A stretch of DNA of 64,000 nt from Mesocentrotus franciscanus (GCA_037976565.1 CP137683.1:12718699-12782698); one strand, 5' to 3'. Shown: positions 9,191 to 22,148, numbered from the stretch's first letter. The notes: generated by a model not told the origin, from the letters alone. A program made the numbers and translations.

Positions 9191-10380
9191 CGGAAAAAAA
9201 TTATGACTGCATCATGGCAACGAACTATACTCACCCTAATAGAAATGTGTCCAAACGTAAATACTAGATTCATGAGCTCTTCCAGATGTCAAATTAAACT
9301 GGGTTTAAAAGCATAAACCCTGCACACCTCGATTTTTTTCCTAAAGAATGGTTGACTCTAGGTGCCATCTTGAATTATTACCATACTAGCAAGTACAAGT
9401 TAAGTAGGTATGGAGGTCAGTGCGCGTAGCCTGGATGCATAACGCACAACGTCAAAGCAGTGCGCGCAAGAAGTAAGGGCGCGTAGCCCCCCCCCCCGGC
9501 CCCAGCCCTGCCCCCATTTCCTCCTCCTCCTCCTTCTTCTTTTCCTTTTCCTTCCACATCTTCTCAACCGCACCTCTTCCTCCCCTATTCTTCTTTTCGT
9601 TCTCCTTCTTCTTCTTCTTCTTCTTCTTCTTCTTCTTCTTCTTCTTCTTCTTCTTCTTCTTCTTCTTCTTCTTCTTCTTCTTCATCTTCTCCTTCTTATT
9701 TTCATCTTCTTCTTACTCTTCATGTGATCCTCCCTAATATATTATTCCAAATATCCTTGACAGGACTATCCTTTAATTTTCATTTTATTTTACACATAAT
9801 TATTATTTTTGTCTTCTCTAAATGTTTCTTCCTTTTTCGACACAAATGCATTTTCAGTTGAAACAAATGCTTCACCAAGGACTCGCGTGTCTAAAATGAA
9901 ACATGTAGACCTATACCGTTATTGTGATAAGTAATCCTGAAATTGATGTAAACTTTGAAAGAAGATTGCACATTTATTTCAAATCAAATATATCGGGAAT
10001 GACTAGAAATATTGCTTGTGTGCTTCTACAATTTTCTTTATCACCATTTTCCATCAGAGAATTATGATAATTTGAAACGTATTCCAAGCAAAAATGACAA
10101 TGTCTCTCCGTTCCTTATACACAAAACAGCGAAAGCGCTCATGGTTATTAATGTAGCTCTGAGTATCTAAACAGCGTATCTCCGTAAACAATCTTGAGAT
10201 TAGGTATAAAACATTTTCAGCCACATCAGGATTAACAATCTCTTGATATTTGAAAGCTTAGCATTATAGTAGCGTACCCAGAGGCCCTCGTTTCCAGGCA
10301 AAACCCAATCTGGCATATCTTAAAACTGATTAACATAATTATGAAGAAATTACCCATTATTTTGAGCCCGACCCCGGCAT
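9191..10380. other. Intergenic, gene-free
   Basis: Holds C-rich sequence (9486-9515), a CTT microsatellite (9518-9715, pure at about 9600-9682) and unique AT-rich DNA. I see no exon on either strand. Confidence 0.6.
9518..9715. repeat. (CTT)n microsatellite
   Basis: Pure CTT from about 9600 to 9682 with C-rich flanks. The Lys-rich minus-strand frame is its translation. Confidence 0.92.
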
Positions 10381-10604
10381 CAATTTAGTTCCCCCCCCCC
10401 CAAAAAAAAAAGGCACCTGAAATTGTTACATATTCTTTGTTTTCTGCTTGAAAGAGGACTTTGTAATAGAAATCTCATGTAATGTAATGACTCTTTTTAG
10501 GAGGGGCCTTTCACACTGTCACATATTCGGGCGACCATCACCTTATATGCAAAGGTCAACTCATGCAGGTCAGCAAGGTTGTCTATTTGTTATTTTTTTA
10601 TGAA

Positions 10605-10835
10605 AGTGTCGTTGTCTAGTGGACACGTCACCGGACTGTAGATCACATGGTTTGCGGTTCGAGTCCCGCCACGGCAGTAATGTCCTTTGACACGACATTA
10701 ATCTACATTTTCCACTCTCCATCCAGGTTTAGGAAATGGGTACCTGGTAGGAATTCCTTGAATGCTTTGAGTGCCTGCGGGCAGCTTGGCTAAACTTCGC
10801 TAAAGACAGGTTAATAATTTACCCAGACGTTGTGT
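10605..10835 (+). mobile_element. tRNA-derived SINE, 5' part
   Basis: Has a tRNA-like head with B box GGTTCGAGTCCC at about 10656, followed by the family body AATGTCCTTTGACACGACAT and GGTACCTGGTAGGAATTCC, shared with 54017-54302. Truncated before the GCGCTATATAAG-type tail. Confidence 0.8.
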
Positions 10836-11071
10836 GTCCGGACGGGTTGTGTATTATATCCGGACTGTTGATTTAAAATAGCAATTTGAAGAAGTTTACA
10901 AGCAATATTTCATAAATCATCTAATTCTTGTGTTGGCCAATATTATAAAGGACAAAAATAGTCACGATGGTTAGTGCTATTTGATGAATATTTTTCGATA
11001 AATCCGAAGGAAAAAGAGAGACCTTTTGTGTGTGAAATGTTCGGACACCCAGCCCCCATCATATTACTTTT

Positions 11072-11560
11072 TAGGTCCAACTTAAGTTGATCTTAGTCTT
11101 TGTGAAACACCCCCAGATATGATAATATACTTTAAAAAATAATAATAGCTACATTGATATTTTTTAAACTATTGTTTCTTATTATGTTTGACAGGGCCTT
11201 ATGGAATACCATCATTGTTGGTGATAATGAGTCACCCTGTCTGAATATCAGAAATAAATAAATAAATAAATACGTCCTCTGAGATGGATACGTGCGCAAT
11301 ATCAATGTAGCTATTATTTTTTTTATAGTATATTTTCATATCTTGGGGGTGTTTCACAAAGACTAAGATCAACTTAAGATGGACTTGAACTATGGCAGGC
11401 CGTTCATGCCACTAGTTCCTCTAACCATTCCTGCCATTGGTTTCTCAAGGGGCGTACAAATCGTGGTCACAAATCTACCGAATTTACCGAATTACACAAA
11501 TCTACCGAATTTACATTTATTGAAGGAAAAAATATTATCTAAAGATCATAATTTTTAAGG
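11072..11560. mobile_element. Inverted pair of GGGGTGTTTCACAAAG MITE ends
   Basis: Arms 11072-11123 (ending TCTTTGTGAAACACCCCCAG) and 11336-11387 (TTGGGGGTGTTTCACAAAGA) are reverse complements about 210 bp apart. The right arm continues into the family body to about 11560, with a small internal duplication of ACAAATCTACCGAATTTA. Confidence 0.72.
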
Positions 11561-13600
11561 TTTTTCCCCTCTAATTTTACATCTGGTTCAAGACTTTTTA
11601 AGAAAAAAAAAATAGCACTGTCCCCCAAGTGAGCAAAAAAAAATTAGTTCTCACTACCCCCCACTGAGCGAAAAATCGGCCGGCACGAAGTGGGCCCCTT
11701 TTTTGGCCCCCTCTCTTGCCGCCGGCTGGATCCGCCCCTGCTGTCGATCATATAATAATTATGCAGTGATAAGCATCAAGCCGGTAGGCCTATTCCGATT
11801 TGCGTAAATTATATCTTTTTGTATTACAAGAATGCAAATAGCCTTGCGTAGATCAATTGCGGAAACTCTATCAATCGGATTTTATATCTATTCATTTATT
11901 CATAAGTCAAGAAAATATTTACTTTTCTCCTGTTTTTTTCTGGAGGAGAAAACCGAGGTATGTTACCGGTTAGTAACAGGTGTGTTCGCTGCACGTCATA
12001 TGCCTTTTCTTGTTCCATTATAGAATTTATGACTAAAAGAGTTTTATAGAACAAAGACAGAATATAACAATTTCAGGACTATGTTCACAAAAAGAAATGA
12101 AAAAAATATTATACACAGTCGTTTACTTTAATATGCTTTCGTTTATATACCTGCAACTTATGGTCAGAGGAGGGGGCGGGGTAGGGTTTGGTGTTACAGC
12201 CCCCCTCCCCGGATAATTTTGAAATACCAATGAACAGGCAGCGGGATGCCCGGATTATTTCTTCGTACGTCCCCATGTTTATCATTTCTATGAGCATTTT
12301 ATATATAGGCCTATAATTATATACATTTTTTAAAAATCATGACCGCTTTCTAACAAAATATCATTCTCTCTTCGTGCAGGGGAGAGGAAGTCCGTTTTTT
12401 ACACAAGTATTGTGGAATATTCCAAATTAGTGGTTGAATAACTCATTAGAGCGTGGATGTCCACTCCAAACGGAGGACCCGCTTGTATGACTTGTAAAAA
12501 TGTGAGTTTCCACTCCTTTATACTTAAAATGTAGATAATAAGCGTAAACGATGTTTAACTTTGTTTAGACTTCCTAATGTATTATCTGATTTTGTTTGAT
12601 ATTTTGATATGAATGTGAAATGAAAGTCTTCAGATTATGAATAAATGTTACTTATTGAAAGAAAGAAAAAAAGCGTAAACGATGTAAATGTGATGGGGGG
12701 CTGTGGCTGTTAATTTGCCAATTACAACGATTATTATGTATATCTGAAAGTGTTTCATATGTATAACCAGGAATTGTTAATAGACTTATAAACATTTTTT
12801 TATTAAAAGAAGACACGAAAAATGCTAGTGTAGTGGAAACATGGAAGTTTCTCAAGAATTATTGTGTAGCGCCATCTTTAGATTGGTGAGGAGTGAGGAC
12901 AGATTGATGTATAACAAGAGAACTTGAACGAATCTTTTTTCACTGTTTGTTCATTTTTACGGACGATTTGAAATTAAAACGGTGCTCTCATTATCATCAT
13001 CATCATCATCATCATCGTCAGTTAAAGTAATGTAGTATTAAATTCAAAGTATTAAATGTAATGTTATGCATAGTGGTAGATGCTGGAGAGGCTGCTCAAG
13101 ACGAAGTGTTGGATTATAATATTAATCATTTTCTTCTTGCAACCAACGCTCGAGGTTGGATTTCAAATACAAATAAAACTACAAACAGATAGATAACAAT
13201 GGTAGATATAATGTACACACATTCAAAGAATCTGTAGAGTCTGATGAATAAATATATGAATAACAATGTGCTATATATACAATCAAATTATTACACATCA
13301 AATAAATCAAGGTAAGCTCATGAGTACAAAGTGTTATAATGATTGTATTTAACATCAGAAGTAATTAGGGTATGTATGTTTATTTAGACCCCCTTTGAAG
13401 ATTATAATCACTTGATACAATATACAACTTTACAGAAGAGAGAAAGTATAATTCCTTAATGCAATGACATTACATGCTGTATGGAGGGTTCAGACATTGA
13501 GTAGAATTACAAAAAAAGAGCAAATGAATAAATAAATGACTGAATAAATCAATGGGTAAGTGAATGTGTAGGTGAATGATGGAATGAATGAATGATTCCT
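11561..13600. other. Intergenic, gene-free
   Basis: Degenerate repeat remnants (CCGGCTGGATCCGCCCCTG at about 11722), AT-rich unique DNA and a short ATC run (12984-13018). Short open frames here lack splice context or family resemblance. Confidence 0.5.
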
Positions 13601-13631
13601 GACAGAATTTAGCTTCCAGTCCCAAACGTAT

Positions 13632-13826
13632 AGACGAAGAAGAAGAAGAAGAAGAAGAAGAAGAAGAAGAAGAAGAAGAAGAAGAAGAAGACGAAGTCGA
13701 AGAAGAAGTCGAAGAAGAAGAAGAAGAAGAAGAAGAAGAAGAAGAAGAAGAAGAAGAAGAAGAAGAAGAAGAAGAGGAGGAAGAAGAGGAGAAAGAGAAA
13801 GAGAAAGAGAAGAAGAAGAAGAAGAA

Positions 13827-13858
<32 letters not shown>

Positions 13859-13885
13859 AGAGAAAGAGAAGAAGAAGGAGATGAT
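13632..13885. repeat. (GAA)n microsatellite
   Basis: About 250 bp of GAA with GAG and GAC interruptions. The Phe/Leu/Ser homopolymer frames are artefacts. Confidence 0.92.
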
Positions 13886-14106
13886 CAAGAACAACAAGAA
13901 CAATAAGAAGCTGTGGGAGGTGAGATTTATTCACACAAAAAAGGAATGTACGATCAATGAGAAAATATATTTAGCCTTGAAATATTTGCGTAAAGCGTGA
14001 GCAAACAATATGTAACCTTTTCATTCAAACGGCAAGAAACGTGTGGTATTGAAGTGATTCATAATTTTATAGCATTATTGAATGTCATAAATAAGTTAGC
14101 GGATAC

Positions 14107-14108
<2 letters not shown>

Positions 14109-14147
<39 letters not shown>

Positions 14148-14328
14148 GACAGAGACAGAGAAAAAGGGGGCGTTGGAAGGACAGAGTATGGTGTAAACTA
14201 TAATAGTATGCATTTACTTTCGGTTTATTGGGAAATGCATTGGGAAAGAGAGAGAATTTCCGGGGAAATGTAATATTATATGCAAAGAAACGGATACGGA
14301 ACAAGAGAGAAATAGGGAGAGGAAAGAC

Positions 14329-14362
<34 letters not shown>

Positions 14363-14576
14363 GGAAGGGGAAATATGATGTAGTAAACTAGAAAAGAAAG
14401 GGGGAAAGAAGATTAATTGGAGAAAGAGAGAGGTATAGGCCCTACATAGATACATCGAGAGAGAAATAAAGAGGAAAAAAGATAGAAAGAGATAGATCAT
14501 AGATAGATATAGATATAAAATTAGAGGAAAGGGAGAGAGAGAAGGGAGAGAGGGAGAGAGAGAGAGAGGGGAGAGG

Positions 14577-14610
<34 letters not shown>

Positions 14611-14625
14611 GAGAGAGGGGAGAGA
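14109..14625. repeat. GA-rich simple repeats
   Basis: (GA)n runs at 14109-14160, 14325-14360 and 14530-14625 separated by purine-rich DNA. Confidence 0.88.
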
Positions 14626-14665
14626 TTGTACCTTCGTACGTCTCTCCCACGCATATTTATTTTTC

Positions 14666-14673
14666 TGACGTCA
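14666..14673. promoter_or_regulatory. Consensus CRE TGACGTCA
   Basis: Perfect palindromic CREB/ATF site in intergenic DNA. One such octamer can be chance in 64 kb; no promoter evidence next to it. Confidence 0.2.
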
Positions 14674-15059
14674 TCGCATAAACAAATACTCTAAACAGTA
14701 TTTCACGATAAGCCTAGACATTGGTCGTTATTGTGTCAAATATGACGTTGAAATATATGTTAATGTGATTTTAAAACTAGGACCATGTTTAAAATGAATA
14801 TAACATAATGCAAAAGAAGATAAATAGTATGTTTGAAGCTAGGGAAGAGGTGATCAGCTGTTAAACATAGATTTTTATTTGATACCCGTTGAAAAAATAT
14901 GTTGGAAGATATGAAAATAGTGAACAGTATTTTGAATTAAATGTCATGTGGAATGGCTTCTTATGCAGATTTAATTGATTGAGAGATTCAAATATGATTA
15001 ATATGTTCGCATTATTATCACGGTATAGAATTATGAAGGTATGAACACATAAACCGAGT

Positions 15060-15470
15060 TTTGAGGTCTGAATGTAGACTATGAGAAGAAGCCATTTGGA
15101 GAATGACTGAAGCTTGCAGATGCGACCATTGGTATTGGCAGTCGTAGAGCGGCCGACTGCGGGATTTTGTTCAATCTCTAACATTTCTTTGTGGCGTTTA
15201 TTTATGTTTCGGGATAGAAACGGACCATTTTAGTGGACCATATAACATCAACATGGAGAAGAGGAGTTGAAGGAGACATGTTGTGGAATTTCCTTCGCCT
15301 GGCGTGGCTTTTGGCGCCATTTCCCCTTCTTTTTCCAGTCCATATGGGAACATTGGTAAGCGGTAGCTCAAACAGGTTGTTGTTGTGCGGTGGTGATGTT
15401 GTGTAGGCCGCCGTCGCGTTGGCGGAGCTGCGGAGAGAGCTATGAGCAGATGAGATGAGGGTCGCCATGT
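15060..15470 (-). other. GC-richer unique island, possible exon or regulatory element
   Basis: In a repeat-poor block of higher GC content, the minus strand has an 88-codon frame (15202-15468, MATLISSAHSSLRSSANA..) with a second frame just after it. No family recognised and no convincing splice sites. It could be a 5' exon, a noncoding transcript or chance. Confidence 0.22.
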
Positions 15471-16070
15471 ACGTAGATGGTAGAGAGAGATCGAGATGTA
15501 TTCATGTTTGTACCTCTGTGTGTGGGAGGATATCTTCTATTTCTCTCTCGGCTTAGTTGGATGGTGTGCCTGTTGAAATATAGAAGAAAACAATGCCCTT
15601 TTCTGCCAGTCTTTTTATGACCTTCTTATCTATAATATATTCCACTATGAAGTTGATTAAAACATCAACTTCAACTCAAGGCAATGCCAATGGCAAGGAC
15701 ACCCATACTTGTACACGAAAGGTGTGATTAAAAAAACAGGCAAGCATGCTGTTTTGTATTTAAAGCAGGAGGGTGAATTATTGAGCAGTTATGCTTATTG
15801 TAAAGCTCTTTTTACATTGCATGTTACATGAAGTAAAGCTTGGCTTTGCAGTAGTGGTTGCTGGGTGTACTAATTTGTGAAACATTCAATGCGAATGTGT
15901 TACAACCTTGATTGCACAATAATATAATTATTTCTCTTTCAATTGCATGATTTCGAAATATGATGTAACTTAGTGCAGCGTTTTGTAACCTTTTAAGAAA
16001 TAGAAAGTTTTTCATCAACCTAATCCCAAATTCATTCCAGAAGATTAATTTTCCATCACTTTGGTACATG
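15471..16070. other. Intergenic, gene-free
   Basis: Unique AT-rich DNA; nothing recognised. Confidence 0.4.
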
Positions 16071-16089
16071 CAATGTCATGATAAGATAT

Positions 16090-16445
16090 GATATTACTCA
16101 TACATTGTGCTGACACCTTGCTGCCCATAAGTAAAACATGAATACAAATATATATTATATATATATATATATATGTTATATTCGGTCACCTTGATGCACA
16201 AATATGAGGCTATTCAGGCATCTCGTTGGCCAGAATCATCCTATTTCTAAATGTTCTGAACTACATGTAGTCAAGCGAACGAGCGTGGTAAAAATGTAAT
16301 TTTGATGAAATAATGTAAGATATATTTAGGCATCTTGCTGCCCGAATGTGACGACATGCGGGCACCTTGCTGTCAAAGAGATATTCCGGCACCTTGTTGC
16401 CAGATTACATGTATGTAGGTATTCAGGCTTTTCACTGCCTGAAAT
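16090..16445. repeat. Degenerate 'GGCACCTTGCTGCC' repeat cluster
   Basis: At least six diverged copies: GACACCTTGCTGCCC, GGTCACCTTGATGCA, GGCATCTCGTTGGCC, GGCATCTTGCTGCCC, GGGCACCTTGCTGTC and GGCACCTTGTTGCC. Spacing is irregular (about 30-90 bp). It also holds a (TA)n at about 16148-16175. Confidence 0.6.
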
Positions 16446-17399
16446 CAAACTGTTTCTAAATGTTGCGAACGAGCAAAGTGATTGAGGAAAAAAGACACTT
16501 TATTGTATTAAAATGTTATTATTTCATGAAAATACATAACGGTAGTGGTTAGTAATACTTTGTTTTCATGAAATTGATTTATTTCATAATGAATAAAAGA
16601 ATTGATCTTTAATTAATTTCTCTTGCGACACCCTGCTTCAAAAAAGCTGACTTAGTGAACCTGAAGGGAGCACAGGAAGCATGAGCCCCCGAGCCTCCAC
16701 TGCCCTCTCCTCCCCCAGCCAAAAACTGACTAACTTCATACACAACCCCAATCAGTAAACTCCCCTGGACCCGCCACTTACTGCTACAACTTGTAACTGC
16801 ATTCTTTAACTGTTGATATGTGGTGCAAAATGAAAATTTATTTACGAATACTACAACTATCAAAAGCTAAAGAATAACAGTTTCAGCTTGTTTTTATCAG
16901 TACCACATGTCGTATGGATGAATATATACATGTACATGTGAGCAGATAAACAAAATGGAAGCATATATATACTTATACATGTACACCTCATAAATCATAT
17001 GCAAACAAGATATCAAAACTCAGTTTTGTTAAGAGTAATGTTTTTTATTGGACATTCAAATTATACAACATGACATTAAGCCTTCATAATCATATTCCCC
17101 TGTAGCTTTACATGTATGTACATGTACGTGTATGTTGTTGTTGTATGCTAATATACTTGACATTCTTGTGTTTGTAATATGTTTTATTGAATGTAAAAAA
17201 AGTTTGCATGGGTACATGTAGTACAGTTCTAATGATATATATGGCTTCCCATTTCTTTCTTCTTCATTTTTTATTATAGTAAACAGAGACACTAATTACT
17301 CTAATTGTATGATTTCACTTCAAATTCGAATGACTGTCTGAAAAAAGTCTGATTGCAAAGCAAAACAAGAATTACAGCCTTTATTGTTTTGATCGTTGG

Positions 17400-17680
17400 T
17401 CTTATTTGTAATTGTACTTCAATGAACTCCTTAAGGATTGAATTTCCACTCTACCACACTCCTAAAAGAGTGGGTTACCACTATACGCTCCTAAGAGTTG
17501 GTTTCCACACGTCTACACTCCTAAAATAGTGGATTACCACTATACGCTACTAAAAGAGTTAATTCCCTCTAAATTGCTCATAAAAGAGTTGATTTCCAAG
17601 TCTTTACAGTTTACACTCCCAAAGAAGTTCTTTCCAACCCATTTTCACTCAATAAAGATTGGAATTCCACTCTTACATTT
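17400..17680. repeat. Degenerate tandem repeat with CTCCTAAAAGAGT core
   Basis: Six or so diverged units such as CACTCCTAAAAGAGTGGGTT and ACCACTATACGCTCCTAAGA. Each contains a small CTCnTAAnAGAGT hairpin. Similar wording occurs at about 12430-12525. Confidence 0.6.
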
Positions 17681-17910
17681 GTAGACAACAATTTGCTTGG
17701 GCTGCTCCAACTTTCATTTTGTTCTTTAAAAACTATTCTCACATGGGCTTACTTGTCCACAGGCCTCTAGGCCTTTTTAGGTGTGCCTCACAAACCATTC
17801 TTATTGTAGAAAACAATGTTATTTACCCTTCAATTTTTTAAAAATCAATATATTTCTAAACACTGTATTTCTCTACTGGTCCAAGCAATTTTGTACTTTT
17901 TATACCATCA

Positions 17911-17965
17911 GGGCCCCGTCTTACAAAGAGTTGCGATTGATATCAACTCTTTGTAAGACGGGCCC
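17911..17965. repeat. 55-bp near-perfect hairpin
   Basis: GGGCCCCGTCTTACAAAGAG and CTCTTTGTAAGACGGGCCC are complementary arms around a short loop. Probably a minimal palindromic MITE. Confidence 0.8.
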
Positions 17966-18067
17966 AATTGTTATATTTATGCCATGTTTTTATTATGGTT
18001 TATGAAATAAAGACAGTATGAAATGGAATGAAAGATACCTGTAGGATCTACAGTCATACACACTTCA

Positions 18068-18252
18068 AGTTAACAACTAAATTATTCATACCCTTAACAA
18101 GTTTTGTGAATTTTTAAGAATGTGAAAAATTGATTTATCCCGATACATGTATACGTTTTTTGTGAATGTGACATAAATTTAAGCTTGCGACTAAAAGTAT
18201 TCAACAAAAGCCCTAATTTAACCAGTCCACTTTTCATTCTTGAGTTACGAAA

Positions 18253-18288
<36 letters not shown>

Positions 18289-18336
18289 TCAGAAAATCAA
18301 ATCAAATTTACAAGGGGAATAATTTGGTTGTTAACT
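18068..18336. mobile_element. MITE family 'GTTAACTAATAAATTATTCATACCC', copy 1
   Basis: Ends are AGTTAACAACTAAATTATTC and reverse-complement AATAATTTGGTTGTTAACT. Other copies at 28688-28915 and 61991-62220. A (CA)n run (18251-18286) has expanded inside this copy. Confidence 0.78.
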
Positions 18337-18343
18337 ATACATA

Positions 18344-18574
18344 ATGGCCCGAATTCACAAAGGAGGTTTATCTTAACCCATGGTTTAAACCCTCTTTTAC
18401 ATAACTCATGGTTTAAAAATTAGTGCAAAATAAGCGTACCTTGCCTTGTGCGCGTCTAATATTGGACCTCTGACTGTGTCACGCTTTTTTTTGCGCAAAT
18501 TTTAGACCATTGGTTGTGTAAATGAGGGTTTAAACCATGGGTTAAATTTAAACCTCCTTTGTGAATTCGGGCCA
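18344..18574. mobile_element. 231-bp MITE with about 55-bp terminal inverted repeats
   Basis: Left ATGGCCCGAATTCACAAAGG, right CCTTTGTGAATTCGGGCCAT, with the inverted repeat extending through TTAACCCATGGTTTAAACCC. No coding capacity. Confidence 0.85.
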
Positions 18575-19319
18575 TGGGGTTCACTTCTACAGGTTCATTG
18601 ATTGCAACGCGACTACTCGGACTCTCAGCAGGTGAATAGGTTTTAAAAGTTCTATTGATTTGCTTAATAATAGATTGAACGTGGTTCAGAGACTTAGTTG
18701 TATGTGTGCAACAAGGATATACTAAGTGTAAAACATATCGATCCTGTCATGTGAGATTGCCATGCAGAGATTTACTGACTTGCTGCCTTGGGGTTGTCCT
18801 GCTATGAATTTTGTGAATTCTAGTGTTGACAAAATAAATCAATAGTGATGTTATTGATAATGAAATAAAAATTCTCACAGAGTCCAACAAAATGTACAAT
18901 AAAAGAATTTAAACCATACATGTATTTATCTCTGCTACATGTATGCAGGGTATAAAGATAATATTCAGTGCATGCTGTTTAAGTTTCCATTATATTTTGT
19001 GAATCTTGTCCAAACAACCCGAGCAAGGATTCTTATTCTAATATAATAGTTAAGACTGTATGAACATTTATCAGTGATTGGAATTATAATAGCAATCACC
19101 ATCAGCTTTAAAAAAAGATAACTTTTAGTGAAATATAACCCCCCAAAAAGCATGTATTTTCAGCAAAATATATGTAATGGTGTTTACCGGGTATTTTTAT
19201 GTTGACAGCAAACAAGGGAATACATCTACAGCACACTTAATACATGTACATTTATGTCCTGTTCAGTGTTCATTGTATATTCAGGGGACAAATAAAACTG
19301 AAATTATATATTACAGTAC

Positions 19320-19325
19320 TTTATT
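19320..19325 (-). terminator. Poly(A) signal AATAAA for gene B
   Basis: AATAAA on the minus strand about 145 nt past the gene B stop codon, consistent with a short 3'UTR. Confidence 0.4.
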
Positions 19326-19468
19326 TGTAACAGGTCATGTTGCACAACAAGTTCTATTTATAAAAAGAATATGTTGGGAAATGTTGGAATAACAAGTGTA
19401 CATTATCATATGTGATGTGCTATGTTCTTAAGATGAATGAAGTCTTCTCTTCACTTTCACGCAAGGTT

Positions 19469-19535
19469 TTATTCGTGATCTATGTGGTGAGAGGGTTCAG
19501 TTGTCATTTGAATTGGCTGGTAATATTTCAGAATC
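19469..19535 (-). CDS. Gene B terminal exon
   Basis: 67 nt of coding sequence after acceptor cccaacag: ILKYYQPIQMTTEPSHHIDH then E and TAA. Phase fits the previous exon (AG|G, Arg). Confidence 0.52.
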
Positions 19536-19773
19536 CTGTTGGGCTGAAATAGAATGTGACATGAAGAGTGAAATATAAAAATAATTACTTTCAGACCTAT
19601 GATAAAAGTGTACAAAAAACTCATAATTTCAACAGCTTTGGGGAACAATTTGGTTGAGCTGTTTGAATCGGAGACAGTTAAGTACAGTCAGTTGTATACG
19701 CTCAATTGAGATTTATGAATGAAACATGAAAGGCATTCAACATTACAAATGAAGGAATTCTGTGTTTACATAC

Positions 19774-19846
19774 CTTGTTGATTTAGGGGGCGAAGACAAC
19801 TTGGCTGGTTCAATGACTTTTGTGCATATTCTCAAAAGTCGCCTAG
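19774..19846 (-). CDS. Gene B exon n-1
   Basis: 73 nt, acceptor gtctaaag, donor CAAG|gtatgt. Reads RRLLRICTKVIEPAKLSSPP then KST. Basic, Pro/Ser-rich. Phase 1 in, phase 2 out. About 7 kb intron upstream filled with repeats. Confidence 0.52.
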
Positions 19847-20471
19847 CTTTAGACCAGATTTAAACCCTGATTTAATCCACTTACAGTATGTTATTCACAT
19901 GTAGAACTTAATGTCAACCTCTTTATAATTCATCATGATTCTGTATCAAAATGAAAATACAAAATCTTGTCACTTGGAATTAATTTTCTCAATTTAATTT
20001 CATTACCAAATTGTTTTTTAAATATTTTTTATATTTCATACATGTAACAACAGTGATTTACATGTACTGTACATGTAAATGGACCTTGGGGTTGGCTTTT
20101 CATAAGCCAGTGGACTACGTGTACGTGAAGCCATATTTATCTTACATGTATTACAGGTCACTTTCAAGAAAAAAATATGGACAATTCATTGTGTCCATGT
20201 ATCTGATATATGCAATGTTTGCATTTTACTTTCTGTCAATATTGTACAAGTATGACTAAGCACTAAGTCGTTGGCTACATGTGTACATAGTTACATACAT
20301 GTTCATGATAATGATTTATGCTCATTATTAAATGCATGCATGTACAAGAACATTTAACGGGAAATACCAATGTATTTGGTCATTTTGGGTCCTGCATATG
20401 GACATTTTGAAAGTGTTTTCTCGTGATATTTTGCCTCTATCATGCCCGATATAAGACTTCAAAGCGTTTTA

Positions 20472-20639
20472 AACAGTGGAACCTCATTATAAAGAGCTGT
20501 GATAAAATGAGGTATCTGTTTTCACAGGGTTATTTTACTGGTCCCGGCTCTTTTATTTATTGTATATCTTTTAAACCCTGATATAACAAGTTAATTTCCA
20601 TGGTCCCAAGGTCTTTTTTATAATGAGGTTCCACTGTAT
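20472..20639. mobile_element. Short MITE, ends TACAGTGGAACCTCATTATA
   Basis: Left ACAGTGGAACCTCATTATAA, right TATAATGAGGTTCCACTGTA. CAGT(G/C)AAACCT ends flanked by TA resemble mariner/Tigger-type MITEs. Intron of gene B. Confidence 0.72.
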
Positions 20640-21039
20640 GATCTAGTAGCAGGCCCAACAGGATATTGTAATCTTTGTTACGGCCAGCAACATATCGTGG
20701 GGCAAAATACATAAGACTTGCCCGTAATGCAATTGATTATGTACGTGTAATGTAAACACAGGGTGGGAGTAATTATGACAGAATCTAATAGAAAATGAAA
20801 ATGAAGCTAATTTACATTGTATATGCCAGTCATAGCTACAATTGTGCTTCTGATCGTACAGGAAATCATTTACATGTGCATTGTCAGTTGCAAGTAGCTT
20901 GGTAGCTTGGTAGGCATTATTTTTTTAATAACTTGACACACCGTATCTGATCAGCTGTGTTCACTGCGGGGGGTGTTCACACATGATACCCATGGCTGAC
21001 CATGCAAATAATACAGTAGGAGATCAGGAGCTCATCAAT

Positions 21040-21256
21040 GAGAGATGATGTGTGAGAGAGAGATGAAGAGAGATAGAGAGAGAGGGAAGAGAGAGACACA
21101 TTGTAGGGAGGAAAGTGTGGGAGGAGAGAGAGAGAGAGAGAGAGAGAGAAAGGGAAGAGTGTGGGAGGAGAAAGGAAGAGAGAGAAAAAGAGGAGTGAAG
21201 AGGAGAGAGATAGGGTAGAGATAGATAGATAGATAGAGAGAGAGATAGAAAGAGAG

Positions 21257-21295
<39 letters not shown>

Positions 21296-21300
21296 GGAGA
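21040..21300. repeat. GA-rich simple repeats
   Basis: (GA)n, GAGATA and (GATA)n runs. The Ser/Leu-rich minus-strand frames are artefacts. Confidence 0.88.
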
Positions 21301-21346
21301 GGTGAGGCAAAACAAGCTGGAGCCAGAAGGATGTTAACCCATCTAC

Positions 21347-21886
21347 TTTAAAGATACTATGTCCCTTTTGCAGCCAACATCAAATTCTGTAGAACTTTGC
21401 AGGAATTATGAATATGTCATGTATGTCCTATCTGTGAAATTTAAACGTTAGCAGTGTCCTAATATTCAAATTATGCAAGGAAACCCGTTTACTTGCTAGA
21501 CTTCACTGTCAGACACTATTGAGTGACTGACTGTTTTTTTTTCATCTTTGGTAATAACATACATAAAATGAGCTGTAAAGGGTACATGAGCATTTGTCTA
21601 CATCAATAACCCACTTCTTGTAATGGCCAAAATTAAACTGATTGAATCTTTGCGCAGCATAAAACGTACGACCATTCGGTACAATGGTCTGAAAAATCAG
21701 ACTATTACTTACTGGCTCTATAGCTCCTAAGTCGATTCGACAACTAATAGTCGTTATTTTCCCACTTAAAGACATTTTCAAGCCCCCTTTTTTTAGGGAA
21801 GTTCTAAATTAGTATTGTCTTTCAAATGCAGTTGAAATTTAACCTTTTCATTTTTTTGGCCTGCAAATGGGACATAGTACCTTTAA
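21347..21886. mobile_element. 540-bp MITE 'TTTAAAGATACTATGTCCC', copy 1
   Basis: Ends TTTAAAGATACTATGTCCCT and GGGACATAGTACCTTTAA. Near-identical to 57066-57603 and, inverted, to 53537-54361. A small minus-strand frame (MKMSLSGKITTISCRIDLGA..) recurs in all copies because the DNA is shared; there is no evidence that it is translated. Confidence 0.82.
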
Positions 21887-22148
21887 CATAGTGTTAACAC
21901 CCTTCTGATTTTCAAGTGAAGATATTATCATCAATTATAAGATGATGACGTGGATCCTAAGCAAATGATTGGTTGAAAGCGTACACGTGACCAGGCATTT
22001 ATTGTGCCTAATGCGTAATTTGGATAATGACCAGTCATTATCCAATGGTAATGACCGGTCATTATCAAAATCATGTTATAAAACATCATTTTATAAAAAC
22101 AAATAAAACATAATCTTATAAAACAAATAACACACATCATGTTGTTCT

